From the NCBI RefSeq assembly GCF_001625215.2, contig NC_030384.2:40458390-40522389 (forward strand): 64,000 nucleotides of DNA, given 5' to 3'. This document shows, in pieces, positions 21,145 through 34,046 of the stretch. The position numbers and the translations under genes were made by a program. The DNA is from Daucus carota subsp. sativus (lineage: Eukaryota; Streptophyta; Magnoliopsida; Apiales; Apiaceae). How positions within the stretch are numbered: the first letter of the stretch is position 1; each line of letters starts with the position of its first letter. The notes beneath the pieces are model-generated. The model saw only the letters and a program-made list of their open reading frames with translations, was not told where the DNA came from and did not search any database.

Positions 21145-24100
21145 AGATCTTCAGTTCAAGTGCTGCTTGGGACTTTCTGAGATTTCAGTTTTTATTGCTT
21201 TTTTTTCTCTTCCGGGGTGGTGGTGGTGGTTCTGTTTTTAGAGCTTAGGAATTTTACTTCTCATCCAAATCTAGATTATGAATGGGATCTTGTTTATGGA
21301 GTTTATGTATTAGACTGTAAACTTTTTGGTGCTCTTTCATCCTTTTAGAGAAAGAGGGAAAGGTTTGTAATGATTTGCCCATGATATCAACTGGGTTTTG
21401 GTCTTTGATCTATATACTCGAGCGATGCTAGGGAATTGAATGTTATTTCGAGCTCAAAAGTATAGATGGCAAGCCAAATGTTGTAAACATGTGTATTCAC
21501 TTGGTGTGTGTTAAACTGGTAATGCATTTCTATTTCACATCATACATCTGTCTGTAATGACTACTCCAAGTATACTTTTTATTTCTCTTGCTTGTGTCGT
21601 CGAATCTCTATACTCGAGCTGCAATTCAGATGTTTATGGTGTGAGTTGATAATGCGGAACAAGATCCTTAATTTGCTTGTACTGTATAAGAGCCAGAGCA
21701 CTTGCATTTCGGGCAACCACTTTTCAGTTGTTATCTGTTGCTATCTTTGCAAATTTTACTTCCTTCCAAGAGGTATGTATATAATGACATGTTCCATGAC
21801 ATTGATGCACCGGAAATTGGATCTCCTTCAGAGGTTCTGGATTGTTTCCTTCATACTAACAATTTCAGATACTGTACTGGTTACTTTATTTCACTTTTAT
21901 GTTTATGGTTATGGTCTTTTGTGGAATAAATCAAGAAAATTTGTTGTCTGGTTGCAGGGATACTACACATATGTATGAGCTTTAAGAGTAGAAGCTGCAA
22001 ATGCTGTCGCATACATACCGGAAATGCTTAATATTCTGTTGTGAGGGCAATCGAAGCAGCACATGGATCTGTCATCATTTGAACCCACAGGCATGCATCT
22101 TCTCCCTGCCTCATCAACCCTACTTCATGCTTTGTATATTTTAGTTCAATATCTGCATTTTAACTTTTAAGCCATAATTCATAAAGTAGGTATATTAAAT
22201 AAGTGCATCCCTTGCTTAAACATTGTCTTAAACCCTGTCGATAGTCTCTCAAATCCTCAAAATATATGTACCATCTCAACATTCTCCAAATCTTCCTTAA
22301 ATTCTCTGAATTTTTGAAAAATTTCTGTACTTCGAAAAGGGTTAAGGTTTAAATTTTGAGTGAGATTTTTTACTTTGATTAAATTGTCAAAAAAAGAAAC
22401 AAAATCCAGCAACTTTATGTAATTTCTCAAAAAGCAATAATAAATTTATACAATTTAAAAAAAGAAAAGCACATTACCCAAAAGTCTGCACTAAGCATCT
22501 TGCACAACAATGAACTAAAAGTCTAAAACTGTTCTCAAAAGCAAAAAGCACCATGCTTTTCTTTCTTGAACTGCAGGCTGCAGCTTTTACCTTTTGTATT
22601 TTCTAGTAATAAAATTAGCAGTGCCATTCTAATTATTTTGAATCATTTGGCCTTACATTATTTACACGGACCTTTGTAGAAAATAATCAAACTTAATTAT
22701 GGATCAATGTTTTAGCTTGTAACAAGATACTATCAGCAATCCAGTGCCTATGTTGAATGGGTTGGCTAGTAAGTTCTAAAAATTAGCAAGTCGCAATTCA
22801 GCCAGCCAATCTAAGGAAACAGATTCACATTCGTCGTTACCCGCTAGCGCCTTGAGTTACCTTTTCAGCCTCTTATACCTCGTCTCTTTGGTGACCTTAC
22901 TTCATAGTACCACTCTAGCCTGACAAACTTGAAAGGCATGTCTAAGAATTTAACTAATAATATATAGCATTGTAAATTGATCAAATTGAGATTCCTGTCT
23001 AATTTAGCTAATTTGGTATTGTCAATTTCCTAGAGATTACAACTCTTGACTCAAAAATGGGAGTTCAATTGTGTGCTTGCACGCAGGCTTGATGATCTCC
23101 TCTGTTGCAGGTTCACTAGCGGAAGACTCTTGCCCTCCTTTCCTGCTAACTGAACTGGCACTTGCTCAGATGCCGTGCCTCTAATCGTAGATAAGTATCC
23201 ATACTAGCAAACTTAAAATTAATTTCATATCAGAATCCAATATGCAGACATGACTAAATAGAGAGTGTTCTGCAGATTTGAAAGGGCCAACACATACAAG
23301 TTAACTTTTGTTTCTTTTCAAAAAAGAACTGATCATTCTGAGGAATTTATCAAGGGACTTTGGCACCAACTTCTGCAACACAAAAGAATCATACAACTCA
23401 TAGCCAACTTGCACTTGAGTCATCATTGGGTCATTAAACTCAAAAAACTTGCAAATGGATCACAAAGCTATACTCATTTAACTTGCTATTTAGTCATTGA
23501 ACAATAAAAAATTTGCACGTCGGCTGACTTTTGTTTGACTTCTATGGTAAACGGAAGTTTACATAACCTTCCGTTTTAGTTTACAAATTAATAAAGTATA
23601 ATACATATAAAGAATGTTGTTGGAATTGACACTTTAAAAATATACTAACTTATTAAAAATTATATATTTATATTATAATTAAGAGTCAATTTAGAGATTT
23701 TTTGATATTCTGTCAGTGTGATCGACGCCACCTCATAGAAGATGTGAACCTGTATAGGTAAGTGTGTGATCGAAGCCACTCATGTACAATAACAAAAAGA
23801 AAATATTGATGAAAGATATAATAATAAATTACTCTTATCAACTATCAATTTTATTCTTTTATTTAGCGATTATAATTTCAAAAGATATATATGTTAGTAG
23901 CATAAAAAAATTACAAAAAAATTGTCGGACGTAAAAAATGATTGAATTAGACAATTGTTCGATCTATGACACTATAGCAATAAATCAAAGTTAAGCTATC
24001 GACGCTAATATACAACGGATCCTGTCCCTTATTTAGGGACCGTTTGTGTGAGTTTAAAATAAGTGTTTATTGCTTAAAATAAATAAGTGGAGTAGAAGTT

Positions 24101-25666
24101 AGAAGCAAGATAAGACTTATAAATGATTAAAGTGTTTGAGAAATAAGCAGAAACTCTGAGATAAAAGCTAGCATTCCTAGCTTTTTATAAATGCTTGTTG
24201 ACACGGTACAAATAAATGCTCATAACTTATCATCCCGGAAGCTGTACTTATAAGTGTTCACCAAACACCCACTTAATCATCATTCCACTGAAGAACACGA
24301 ATCCCGATTCCCGACATATTTTAATGTAGTAATTTCTTGGTCTGTTTATTGCAACTCATGTTGTCTTGGATTTATCCCATCGTCTATCTGGTTCAACTCA
24401 TCTCTTCAATAGTTGAAACTCCACTATTCCATTCCGTCCAACTTTATTTCTCAATATTGACACTCAAATCCATACTACAATTCGGAGCATCTGGAGTCTC
24501 CACTTAGCAATCAACGTCTTCCTGTTCAATTGCCTCTTCCTTAGTGTATAGTATATATATATCAGCTGAAATAGGGATGCTCATTCCGCAAAGAGGCCAC
24601 CACCTCCGCCGCGCTGGCTCACCGGTAATTAGCTACCACCTTATTCTTATTGGATTGAATTTCTGATATGCATGCAACTCATTACATATGTATATCTATT
24701 TAGCATTGATTTTAGGTGAGAACATCATCATCAAAAAAAAATCCAACAAAAATTAGTCGGGTATTTTCACACCAAAACTAATATCGTCACGCGCGGGATA
24801 CAATCATGTACTGTATAGGTACTTTTGATAAAGGTTCCAAGGTGTTTGAGTGACCATTTGGCATTTGTATATACTACTTTTAATTGTCTAAGAGCAAAGT
24901 CTAAACTAAAAGATGCCTCGTATGATATCTTAAACTAAAATTTAGGACATTTGATTAAAAAGTTGATCCAACATAAACTAAAATTTAGGACATTTGATTG
25001 AAAATTTGATCCAATAGTATCCTAGTAATGTCTTATGCAGGGTTTGATATAAGTATTCACTGCCAATGACGAGAAACACTTCAATTTTATAGCTAGATAT
25101 TGCTATCTCGTATTTGGACTGAGTGAGCATTTAATTTTTGCTGTCTGAATCACGTTAGGCAGATGAACTGGTATGTCATGTGAGCTGAAAGCTAGTACTT
25201 TCTATATATCAATGGAATGTTGACAAGATAAAAGGAAATCCAGTAAAATCCGAAACTAATCCAGTAAAATACATGTCAAACTCTGCCAAGTAGTTGTAGT
25301 TGGCAATCAACAAGATCCAGCTATCAGCAAACACAAATGATCAAGTCACATAAGCAAACTGGAAGCCACAATTTCACACATAATTACAACCACATTGTCA
25401 TTTAAACATCACATTACAGTACAACAAACTTCTAGGGTAGAGAACATTACTCAAACCTCATACCTAGTACTCGAAATATGCAAGATTACACACACTTTAT
25501 TCATACATCTCTAACATACTTGAAGTTTGTACTCAAACTTCATGCTAGTAGTAGTTAGTTATTTGCAATACACAACCGTACATATCCGACCCGAAGACAA
25601 CAAAACAGGATATGTACTTGCAAACCTTCTTGGCCTGCCCCCATAGATGAACAGCAAGATAGTTAA
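21145..25666. other. Intergenic, 4.5 kb, repeat remnants
   Basis: The patellin 3' untranslated region probably reaches about 21,400. Overlapping open frames at 21,592-21,978 include a non-repetitive stretch (about 21,770-21,880) that I do not recognise. At 23,549-23,576 there is a perfect 9-bp stem (AAACGGAAG...CTTCCGTTT) inside a 'last-resort' repeat of the 'gggtcattaaactcaaaaaacttg' type. The segment 24,033-24,285 has MITE-like ends (gggaccgtttg / caaacaccc). No gene is supported. Confidence 0.4.
24892..25040. mobile_element. Truncated Tourist-like MITE end
   Basis: It begins 'gagcaaagtctaaact' and continues with 'agatgcct...gatatc' and 'atccaatagtatcctagtaatgtctta', as in the left half of the family at 19876. 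A part of about 45 bp is repeated. No right end is seen. Confidence 0.5.
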
Positions 25667-26904
25667 CTAGACACAGATCACATTGATCTTCTGGCCGACA
25701 TACACAAGATGCACCGCGAGTGATATTATTGTCATTATATTAAGGTGTGAGGAGATCTTGTTCAGGGTCTTTAACTTGTCACTCAACATACAGGTCTCTC
25801 TTTCACCTTCAGCTTCTTCCTGCCTCTCTGTTGTAGCAGTCACTGGATCACCAGCATCGTCGGCTATTCCTGAGCTTGGACGAGTTGTAACTCTTCCTCT
25901 CCCTGCATCCTTTTCCAACTTTTGTCTCCTAGACTTTATCTGTGGCTCATTTCAAGGAAAAAATTAGTCAATATTCATTAATTTAGTTGAAACAAAGTTC
26001 TGGTTTAAGAACAGATTTTTCCACGTCTAGGCTTCTTGAGCTCATTTATTTATAACTAGAATTTGCAATATCCAAATATCTAATCTAATAGCATCTATCC
26101 TCACAACCTACAAAGAGCTTTAATATATTAATACATGTGTGCCGTACTCTAATAGTGACATTATTGTATTTAAATTATCTCTACATAAATAAAAACATGG
26201 TTATATAAAAAATGAAAAACACTTACCCTTGTAGCAAGAGGCTCCAAGTAAAGTATCTTGCCTATGGACATCAAGAGGGCTACAGTTATGTTGAGAGCAT
26301 GAAGCACCTCCAAAAAGTTTGAGAAAACTCTAGGCCCATGGCTCAAGATATGTGCCGTGAATACAATTCCAATACAGCAAGCCTGTATCCTAAAGTAAAC
26401 AGGATACATCTTGGTCTCCACCAATGCAAATTGTTTTCTTGGCAAAACATCTCCCAGAATATAACATGAAACAAACCTCATCCACATTGACATTCCGAAA
26501 GCCATTGATAATCCAAGCAAATGAAGCACTCCTAGTATAGAAGCCTTCCAGTCCTTGGAATAACCGTGTTTCCCCTTCACCCCTTCCTCTGTGTTCTGCA
26601 TGCCACCCTTTGTAACTCTTTGCACAAACTCCTTTGCCGACCCTAAACCTGTGGAAACATTTCTTTCAATATCCTCCAGCACCCTCTTGGGTGTATCAAG
26701 GTCAGCCCCCTTTGTTTTTTCATAAACATCCTTAAGCTTACTATTTACTCCCTTAGCAGTCTCCTTTACTTTTTCCACACCTTCGTATGTTTGTTCTTCA
26801 ACTCTTTCCAAAATACTTTTATGATCATGATTAACTTCATCTCCTGAGCAAACACTTCCATTAGTAAGTATGAGTAACATAAATATCACATACAAACACT
26901 TCAT
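25667..26904 (-). CDS. LEA-like/TMEM205-domain membrane protein, short paralogue (316 aa)
   Basis: Two exons (26904-26227 and 25939-25667; donor GGGTAAGT, acceptor CCACAG) encode 316 residues. Residues 1-20 form a signal peptide. Residues 30-118 are a shortened LEA-like region with K/E-rich amphipathic 'VKETAKGVNSKLKDVYEKTK' sequence. From about 121 a TMEM205/DUF4149-type membrane domain follows: 'LHLLGLSMAFGMSMWMRFV', 'CYILGDVLPRKQF', 'MYPVYFRIQACCIG', then 'YLEPLATR' at the splice site and a terminal hydrophobic helix (about 290-310). In Arabidopsis the same fusion is annotated as LEA-domain protein, and a role in desiccation or seed maturation is inferred. It is divergent from, and shorter than, its paralogue at 29290. 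Confidence 0.92.
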
Positions 26905-27048
26905 CCCTTCAAACTACTCAACTTTAACTATCCACCGGTTATTATGAAAACAAAACACTGAATGCACTTTGTTGTTTACAAGGACGGAACACAGATTTTA
27001 TGCTACTCAAAAAACTATCATACACAACCTCAGTCACCTAATCACCAT

Positions 27049-27120
27049 ACGTGTCTCTCTGTTTAACCTACAGATGTCATCATCAACGTGTCGAATATGC
27101 AAGCATAAGGGTAACGTGTC
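27049..27120 (-). promoter_or_regulatory. ABRE cluster upstream of the short LEA/TMEM205 gene
   Basis: ACGTGTC occurs three times within 72 bp (27049-27055, 27086-27092, 27114-27120), about 145-215 nt upstream of the ATG at 26904. ACGTG(G/T)C is the ABA-responsive element bound by bZIP factors of the ABF/AREB and ABI5 type. Confidence 0.7.
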
Positions 27121-29107
27121 ATAAATATAAGTAATCCAAGTGTAGGCATACATTTGATATTGCTGTCGTTCTTATCTATGTACGTTAATTAATTAATCCG
27201 TCGTGTTTAAAAAATAATTTTATAAGTAAAAATGATATATGTAGGATATCTACAACTCACAGATTGTACCACTATACATGCTTAGACCGTGAATCTCATC
27301 GATAATTATCCTTATAATTAAATTTGTTAAGAGGATCTTATAATTAATTTTATTAAAAGGGGGTGAGCCACCACTTTGATACAACATATTAATTTAGAAA
27401 TACTTTTTTCATAACTTCATCCAATATTGTGATTAATATTTTAAATTAAAAATAATTACATAAATATTGAAATTAAATTTTTTATTTAACATAAATATAT
27501 GTTTTGAATATAACAATATTTAATTGAATAGATAATTATTAAATAATTTTTAACAAAACAAAATCTAAATATTAAAAATTATACATTAATGTGAATTTTA
27601 TAATATATAATTCTAGCTTTAATAATATTCTACAACTTCAGTGCAACTAATTTCGATACATGTCTATATAGTTTAAAAATTTTGTATTCAAACTATTTAC
27701 GATAATAGATAAAAAAAATTTAAAATGCATATTATTATAATTTAATAATTTGATAAAATAATCCACAAACAATATTTTAATTAGAAATAAGTTTTTAGAA
27801 TAAAAACTATAGATGAAAAGAAACTAAAGTTTGATATATATATTACTTTTTTATATATTAGAATTCTGATATACTCCCTCCCTCTGTTCCTAAATGTTAG
27901 TCGCTTTGATTTTTTGCACGTATACGATAAAAACGTATTTTTACATGTTATTTTTCAATTTTTTTTTCTGAACATAAATATAGATGTTAAATTTGTATTC
28001 AAAAAAAAATTTAAAAAATAATATGTAGAAGTATGTTTTTTGTGCATCTCAGATTAAGTGCACAAAGGAATAAAAGGAGTATTACTTTCTTATGATATTA
28101 AAATTAATATATAATTTTATTAACTAGTATCAGATCCATTAAATACATAATAAAAATAATAAATACTTAGAAAATATGACATTAATAAATATATATATTT
28201 GATAAATTGATATACTCAATAAACTAATAGAGTTAGTAGATTTCAAAATTATATTATAAAAATTTAATATTAATAATATGGATAAATTAATAAAATTTAT
28301 TTATATAAGAGTATTAATTTATCAAGATTTAATCTTTTTATCTAGCATAATATTAATTCCAATAATGATATAATTTGATATCGATCATTTTTCTTCTCTT
28401 TAAAATATATGCAAAAGAGATATTATATGGAAATATTATGATTAGTAATTTTCATCAAAGCATTAAATTTTTGGATGATATTAATTTAAAGTTAATAAAA
28501 TTATTGTTAATTTTTGAAATAATATTTATTAGGTTTATTATAATATTTAAGTTATTAATTTGATTTTTATAATTATTTTTATTAGCATAATTATCTAACA
28601 TAACTTAATATAATATATTTAAATGAAAACTTAGTATTTAAAATTTAAAAGTAGATTATTATTTGTAACATAAATATTTTGATTTTCAAATTCGCGACAT
28701 ATAATATATTCATATGTTATTTATTATTTATATATATATATATTACAATGATATTAGATCATTTATTTATGTATATTATGTAAATTTATGTGTATTCTTG
28801 TATTGTCACACACCTTTAATATATCTTATATTCAGGTTTAAAATTTATAATAACGTAATATTTGAGCATGTAGATTTTCATGTTAAAATCTTCACTTTAT
28901 GGATGAAAAATATATTTCTATTGATCTACAAGAATAAATATTTCAAAATAAAAGTGACGATATGTACAAGAAAATATATTATGTACTTAAAATTAGATTA
29001 TATCATAACTGTACTAAATTAAATATACATTTATTGAGAAATTTTTAAATATTTTTAAACAAAAATATCCGTCGTTATTTGTGACAAAGCTAAGTAGGCT
29101 CAGTAAA
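27121..29107. other. Very AT-rich spacer between the divergent LEA/TMEM205 genes
   Basis: About 2 kb of extremely AT-rich sequence with a (TA)n run near 28,726-28,746. Open frames such as 28375-28563 and 28714-29022 are made of I, L, F, Y, N and K only and are composition artefacts. One decayed MITE lies inside. Confidence 0.6.
27874..28079. mobile_element. Decayed Stowaway-like MITE
   Basis: The left end CTCCCTCCCTCTGTTCC and the degraded right end GGAATAAAAGGAG are flanked by TA on both sides. The interior carries the 'gtcgctttgattttttgcacg' text typical of this family. Confidence 0.6.
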
Positions 29108-29197
29108 ACACGTGTATAGTTATCGGACATTCTACGCATGCAGATGAACACGTAGCCATATACGTGTTAATTGTTGAGGCCGCCCAAGGATACGTGT
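29108..29197 (+). promoter_or_regulatory. ABRE/RY cluster upstream of the long LEA/TMEM205 gene
   Basis: There are four ACGT-core sites in 90 bp: ACACGTGT (29108-29115), ACACGTAG (from 29148) and TACGTGT at 29161 and 29191. An RY-type CATGCA lies at 29137-29142. The start codon is at 29290. ABRE plus RY is the classical combination for ABI3/ABI5-driven seed genes. Confidence 0.7.
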
Positions 29198-29289
29198 ATT
29201 CATTCTTGTTATTATCTTAAAACATGCTCCCAAAACAACACAGAAACAAGAAATAGCCTGATCTTGAGAAATAATAGTAGAATCCTAGA

Positions 29290-31077
29290 ATGATGAATGG
29301 TGTGGCTCTTCTTCTCATTTTAACATCACTTGTTGGTGGAAGCTTCTGGTCTCCAACACCACATGAAAATGATCCAAATCCAAATGTTGTCATTAGGGAA
29401 GGCCATCAATCTGTAGTGGTCGAATATGATCAACAAGGCAAAGATGGCAACACAAAAGTCTCAATATCCCCTCATGAGGCAGATAATTCAAAAGAAGAGG
29501 AGACAAGTACTCACAAGTTTGGCCCGAGAGAGCTTGTTTGTGATGCATTTGGCAAGTGCAAACATAAGATTGCCAATGTTCTAGGGAAAGTTGGAGACAA
29601 GACGAAAGAAGAAGTGTTGAAAGGTGTAGATAAAGCTAAGGAGGTTATTAGTGAAGGGAGTGGTAAGCTGAAAGATGGAATTGAGAATATAAAAGAGAGT
29701 GATGTAGTGAAAAAGCCAACTAGAACAATAGAGAGTATTGGGAAGAATACGGAAATGAAAGAGGTCATGGATGAAGGGAAAAGTAAACTTAAAGATGTTT
29801 ATGAAAAAGCAAAAGAGGTCGATGCAGTGGATACGCCCAAGAGAGTAGCTGAAGATGTTGAGAGGAATATGTCAAAGGCGATGGGTTTTGTGCAAAGAGT
29901 TGTGAAAGGTGGTGCTTCTAAGTTGAAGGAGGAGGGTAAGGAGAATGCCAACCGCTTAGGAGAAATGGCAGAGAAAGTAGTAGATGGTGCTAAAGATGGT
30001 GGTCATAGGATGAAAGAAACCGCCAAAAGGGCAGGAGGATCAGCTTCGGATAGTTTGAAAGAAGGTGCTCATATGGTTAGAGAGATGGCAGAGAAAACTA
30101 CTATCAAGACGCAAAGAAGCATAAGAGAAAGGTTGAAAGACATGTTAGTATATTCTGGTGGGATGAATTCATTGATAGGACTTGTTCATTTGCTTGGCTT
30201 TTCAATGGCTTTTGGGATGTCAATGTGGGTGACTTTCGCTTCTTCTTATATTTTAGGAGACGCCCTACCAAGACAACAATTTGGCATGTTGCAAAGCAGA
30301 GTATATCCTGTTTATTTCAAAGTCCAGGCTTGCTCAATAGCGGTTGCTTTCTTAGCCCATCTCTATGGAAGAAGGTATTTGCTAAACCGTTGGGAGGTGA
30401 TTAATGTCACCAACATTGTTATAGCTGTTCTGCTGTCCTTGGTTAATTTGCTTTATCTGGAACCTCGTGCTACACAGGTATGTATCTTAATTGGGCATTG
30501 TTGGCAATACAATTGTAGTAAGTTCTAGTTATATGATCTATGTTGTCTTAAATTTGGATGCAATTAAGAATTCCCAAATAGAGTAATGTCTTATATTTAT
30601 ATAATCTATCTTAGCAATACAATCATAAGTTTTGTCTACTAGTGTTAGTAAATGATTAACTCGTCTTCATACTTATACAAATAAAGTTAATGTGCGAGTT
30701 TATTAACATCTAAACTTTTATTATCTCGTACCTCTGTGGTCAATCTCAGTATCAGAGATGTAATAGAATGGACTTCTGTTTAATTTCACTGCTTTTTTCA
30801 CGGCCTATAGGTGATGTTTCAAAGGGTCAAATTAGAGAAAGATGCAGGTAGAGGGAGAGTTACATCTCGATTAACCTCTGGAATAGCGGATGATGCTGGT
30901 GAACCGGTGACGGCTACCACAGAAAGGCAGGAAGAAGTTCAACCTGAAACACAAACTTCTGTACTCAGCGAAAAACTGAGGACACTGAACAGACTATCCT
31001 CCTATGTTAATGTACTCACATTAATGTCACTTTCCCTCCATCTAGTTTATCTTGGACAGAGAATTCAAGTGAACTAG
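29290..31077 (+). CDS. LEA-like/TMEM205-domain membrane protein, long paralogue (484 aa)
   Basis: Two exons (29290-30477 and 30811-31077) encode 484 residues. Residues 1-20 are a signal peptide. Residues 85-285 contain repeated LEA-type amphipathic segments rich in K, E, A and G (for example 'VDKAKEVISEGSGKLKDG' and 'MAEKVVDGAKDGGHRMKETA'), which are expected to become helical on drying. A TMEM205/DUF4149-type domain begins near 290 ('SLIGLVHLLGFSMAFGMSMW', 'YILGDALPRQQF', 'VYPVYFKVQACSIA'). Exon 2 gives the charged loop and last helix ('LEKDAGRGRVTSRLTSGIAD' and onward). The intron position and phase match the paralogue at 25667. The first of two in-frame ATG codons was taken as the start. 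It is probably an endomembrane protein induced during seed maturation, inferred from the domain pair and promoter. Confidence 0.94.
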
Positions 31078-31661
31078 AGAATTCACTTGGCTAGCTAGTT
31101 TATGATCTAGTTGCTACTAGTATGGTGTAGGCCCTTGGGGTCGAATTTTCCAGCTACCTTGTTTGTAATATGGTATGTAGTCTAGTCTGCTTATGATGTT
31201 CAGAGGCAATGTTTATGCAGTGTAGAAGGTTTAAGTTGTGTTTTTGTAGTTTGTTGTGTTGAAGACATTGTGACTGTAATGAAGTGTTCATTCTGTTTCC
31301 AAGCATTATCTGTGGCTTAACCTACCTAGTTTGTGCAGGCCTCAGCGGCTCTTCTGTTTATGGACAATGAAAATTTAACAACTGATTTATAACTATCATA
31401 TCCTTCCATCTCAAAAAAACAAAACAAAACTTATCTCTGATTTTATTTTTATTTTTTGACTTGAAGTTGCGGTTTTATTATAAACTTGAAGCCAAATAAT
31501 ACATTTTTGAATCAGACTAGGAACAACTAAAATATGATTCCCTTACCATTTTTAGAAAAAAACTGATGTTGATTTTTTTTAGTTATACTTGGAACTTGGA
31601 AGAGGTGCTTGTCAATATCATTTTTTAAAATTCTTAATTTTGTCTAAAAATATGAATCTCA

Positions 31662-32037
31662 GAGCATTTCCAGCAGCTTACTTATATGGTGTCCTAACTT
31701 ATATGGTGTCCTAAGCTATTATAATAAGGAATGTGTCATAAAACACAACTCCAGCAGAGTCCTAGCCGTTCCTTAAAAAGTTAGGATGCCCACTTCATTC
31801 CTATTTTTAAGGATTTCATACGATTTTCAACAATAAAATATTCACTCCTCTCATTTTTCCCACTCTTTCTCTCATTTCTCTCTCCTACTTACAAGTTGAA
31901 TATAATGTCATAATAATAATAATAGAGAATACAAATAGAGAATGCTGTTCTCATTCAATGAAATATAATAATCGCTTAAAATTTGCATATTTTATTATAT
32001 ATTTAGGGAACATGTTAGGAGTCTGCTAGAGATGCTC
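31662..32037. mobile_element. Tourist-like MITE
   Basis: 376 bp between GAGCATTTCCAGCAGC and the inverted end GAGATGCTC, flanked by TCA (31659-31661) and TTA (32038-32040), which fits a TNA target duplication after drift. The phrase 'cttatatggtgtccta' is duplicated near the left end. Confidence 0.7.
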
Positions 32038-32465
32038 TTATATTTTTATACCATCCATCTAAAATTAATAATCTAGTTTTAATTTACAATTAAGAAAAAT
32101 TCAATTTAACTATTAAAATGTCAAATAAACTATATTTTTTTACCGAAATAAGTGTCATTTTAATTTTTTTTCCCTTATTTGAGATGAAAAAATATATATT
32201 TTATACATAGAGGTAGAAAAACACGACCAACTATGTTGTTTGAATTAAGCTAAAGAAGTCTCTGAGTCGGGTTTCACTACCAAATCTTAAAGAGAGAAGG
32301 AATGGATTTGGCCCAGAATTTTGGCTTATGGCCTTGCAAGCTGAATCCATGGCAACAAGATAGAATCCAAGAGGCAGAAATTTGGGTAGGAGCGTTTTAA
32401 CATTGCCATTCTAATTTTCTGCTTTCATTGAAATGATTACACCTCGTTTACTACTCCCGTGCTTA

Positions 32466-32905
32466 TATAAAATATTGAGTTAAGTTTTATGGAGTACATA
32501 AAAACATTGGAGTATTGCAGTACAAATCATAATTTTTTAGTTTGATCCTATATAATATCTTTGATTATCCAAATTTTTATACAATCTATCATTTATAAGT
32601 TATCTTGCACATAATTGTCAATTAATCATTAATATCTTTCAACTTTAACAAGTATTAAGATTATTGTTCTGCTTATTAGTTATATTGCAGAACATAGAGT
32701 CCTATGATTTATAAAAGTAATTATTCTACCATTTGATCACGATGTTTATGTTGCAGAACATAATGTGCAGGTTGTCAAATATTTACAAATATTATTGGAC
32801 AAAAAAAATTAAAATTTAGATGACTAGATTACATTTTTATCAAACTTTGTACTCCAATACTCCAATTTTTATTGTACTTCATAGAACTTAACTCTATCAA
32901 ATATT
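32466..32905. repeat. AT-rich dispersed repeat, copy 2, with long inverted arms
   Basis: The arms 32,466-32,525 ('gagttaagttttatggagtac...ttggagtattgcagtac') and 32,845-32,905 ('gtactccaatactccaa...cttaactc') are imperfect inverted repeats. The left arm and interior match 8,640-9,020 in reverse complement. It is probably a MITE of about 430 bp. Confidence 0.55.
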
Positions 32906-34046
32906 AATAGTTTTGTAATTTTCATTTTCTAAATAAAAATATAACATAAATATATTTATTCAGAAAAAGAAAATTTTAAAAATATTAATTTTAAGGATGT
33001 GGTCAAGCCTCGTAGACATACGCGCAAAAAGTCAAACGCCCGGAGTACATATATAAGGACAGAGGCAGAGATAGAAAAACAGAGAGAAAGGTTTTTCTAT
33101 GATTACCACGTATATAAGTGTGTCTTATTTGTATTCTGTGCTGTTTACACATGAGCTACTTATTAGACTGAAGTTGTCACTTTGGTTCCTAATATTTGTT
33201 AGTTACTAACGACAGGATCACTCTTCAACAGTTGAGCTGCCCATGTGTATTCCATTGGAGGTAAGGTACCTCCTTTAGCTGGAATACATCTATTTGCAGT
33301 AATATATGATACAAGAAACACATCACCCCGAATCCTAAAATCTTCTGTAACTCTGAATAAATATTTCAAATTATTCCTGCAATCATGATATTACTACAAC
33401 AAGAACTTCTGCCTTTGACTGGATTACTCCAGTTCTAGCTGCATGTACCTCTCTTTTCTTTACACTTGACAAGATTCCGATAGCAAGCAATTTGTCCTCG
33501 TCAACTCGAATAAATTGGTGCAGTGGTTGAGTTCTTGGCCCCCTTGCAGGAGCGGCTCCTGCCGTGTGCGTGTGTATTAATTAGGAAAAAAAATTAAGTA
33601 AAACTTTATTTTTACAGATAAGGACCATTCATCGATCTCAAGTTAGACTACCTCTTCTGCATTTAATTTTAACCATCATTTTTAAACGGGCTGCACCAAA
33701 TTACATAGGCAATATGTGTTTCTATAATAATCATTCATCACATGCACTATTTCTTAATCTAGCACTCCTGTTATTCAACCACTTGTAGTTTACAGCCTTG
33801 CACTGCACATAACAAGCAGAAAAAACCATAGAAATATCATTGTTCATTTGGCTGATATATGGCAACTTAAAAAACAAGAATGTATAATAAGATGGACCAT
33901 TTTGTATAGACGTGAAAGTAGTTAAAGGGATTAGAATCTTCTGGACAATGATGAAGCTCACCAAGTTGAGCTAAGTTATGGAGCTTGACAGAAATTAAAC
34001 AAGTCTAGAAAGCTGGCATGTGCTGTGTTAGTAATGTCGCTGTTTC

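Noticed and set aside
24033-24285. Possible MITE with gggaccgtttg / caaacaccc ends
   Set aside because: No convincing target-site duplication could be found, so it is only noted in the intergenic entry.
28375-29022. Hydrophobic I/L/F/Y/N frames
   Set aside because: They reflect extreme AT content; no domain or codon pattern.
29511-29768. 85-codon minus-strand frame
   Set aside because: Antisense shadow of the repetitive LEA region.
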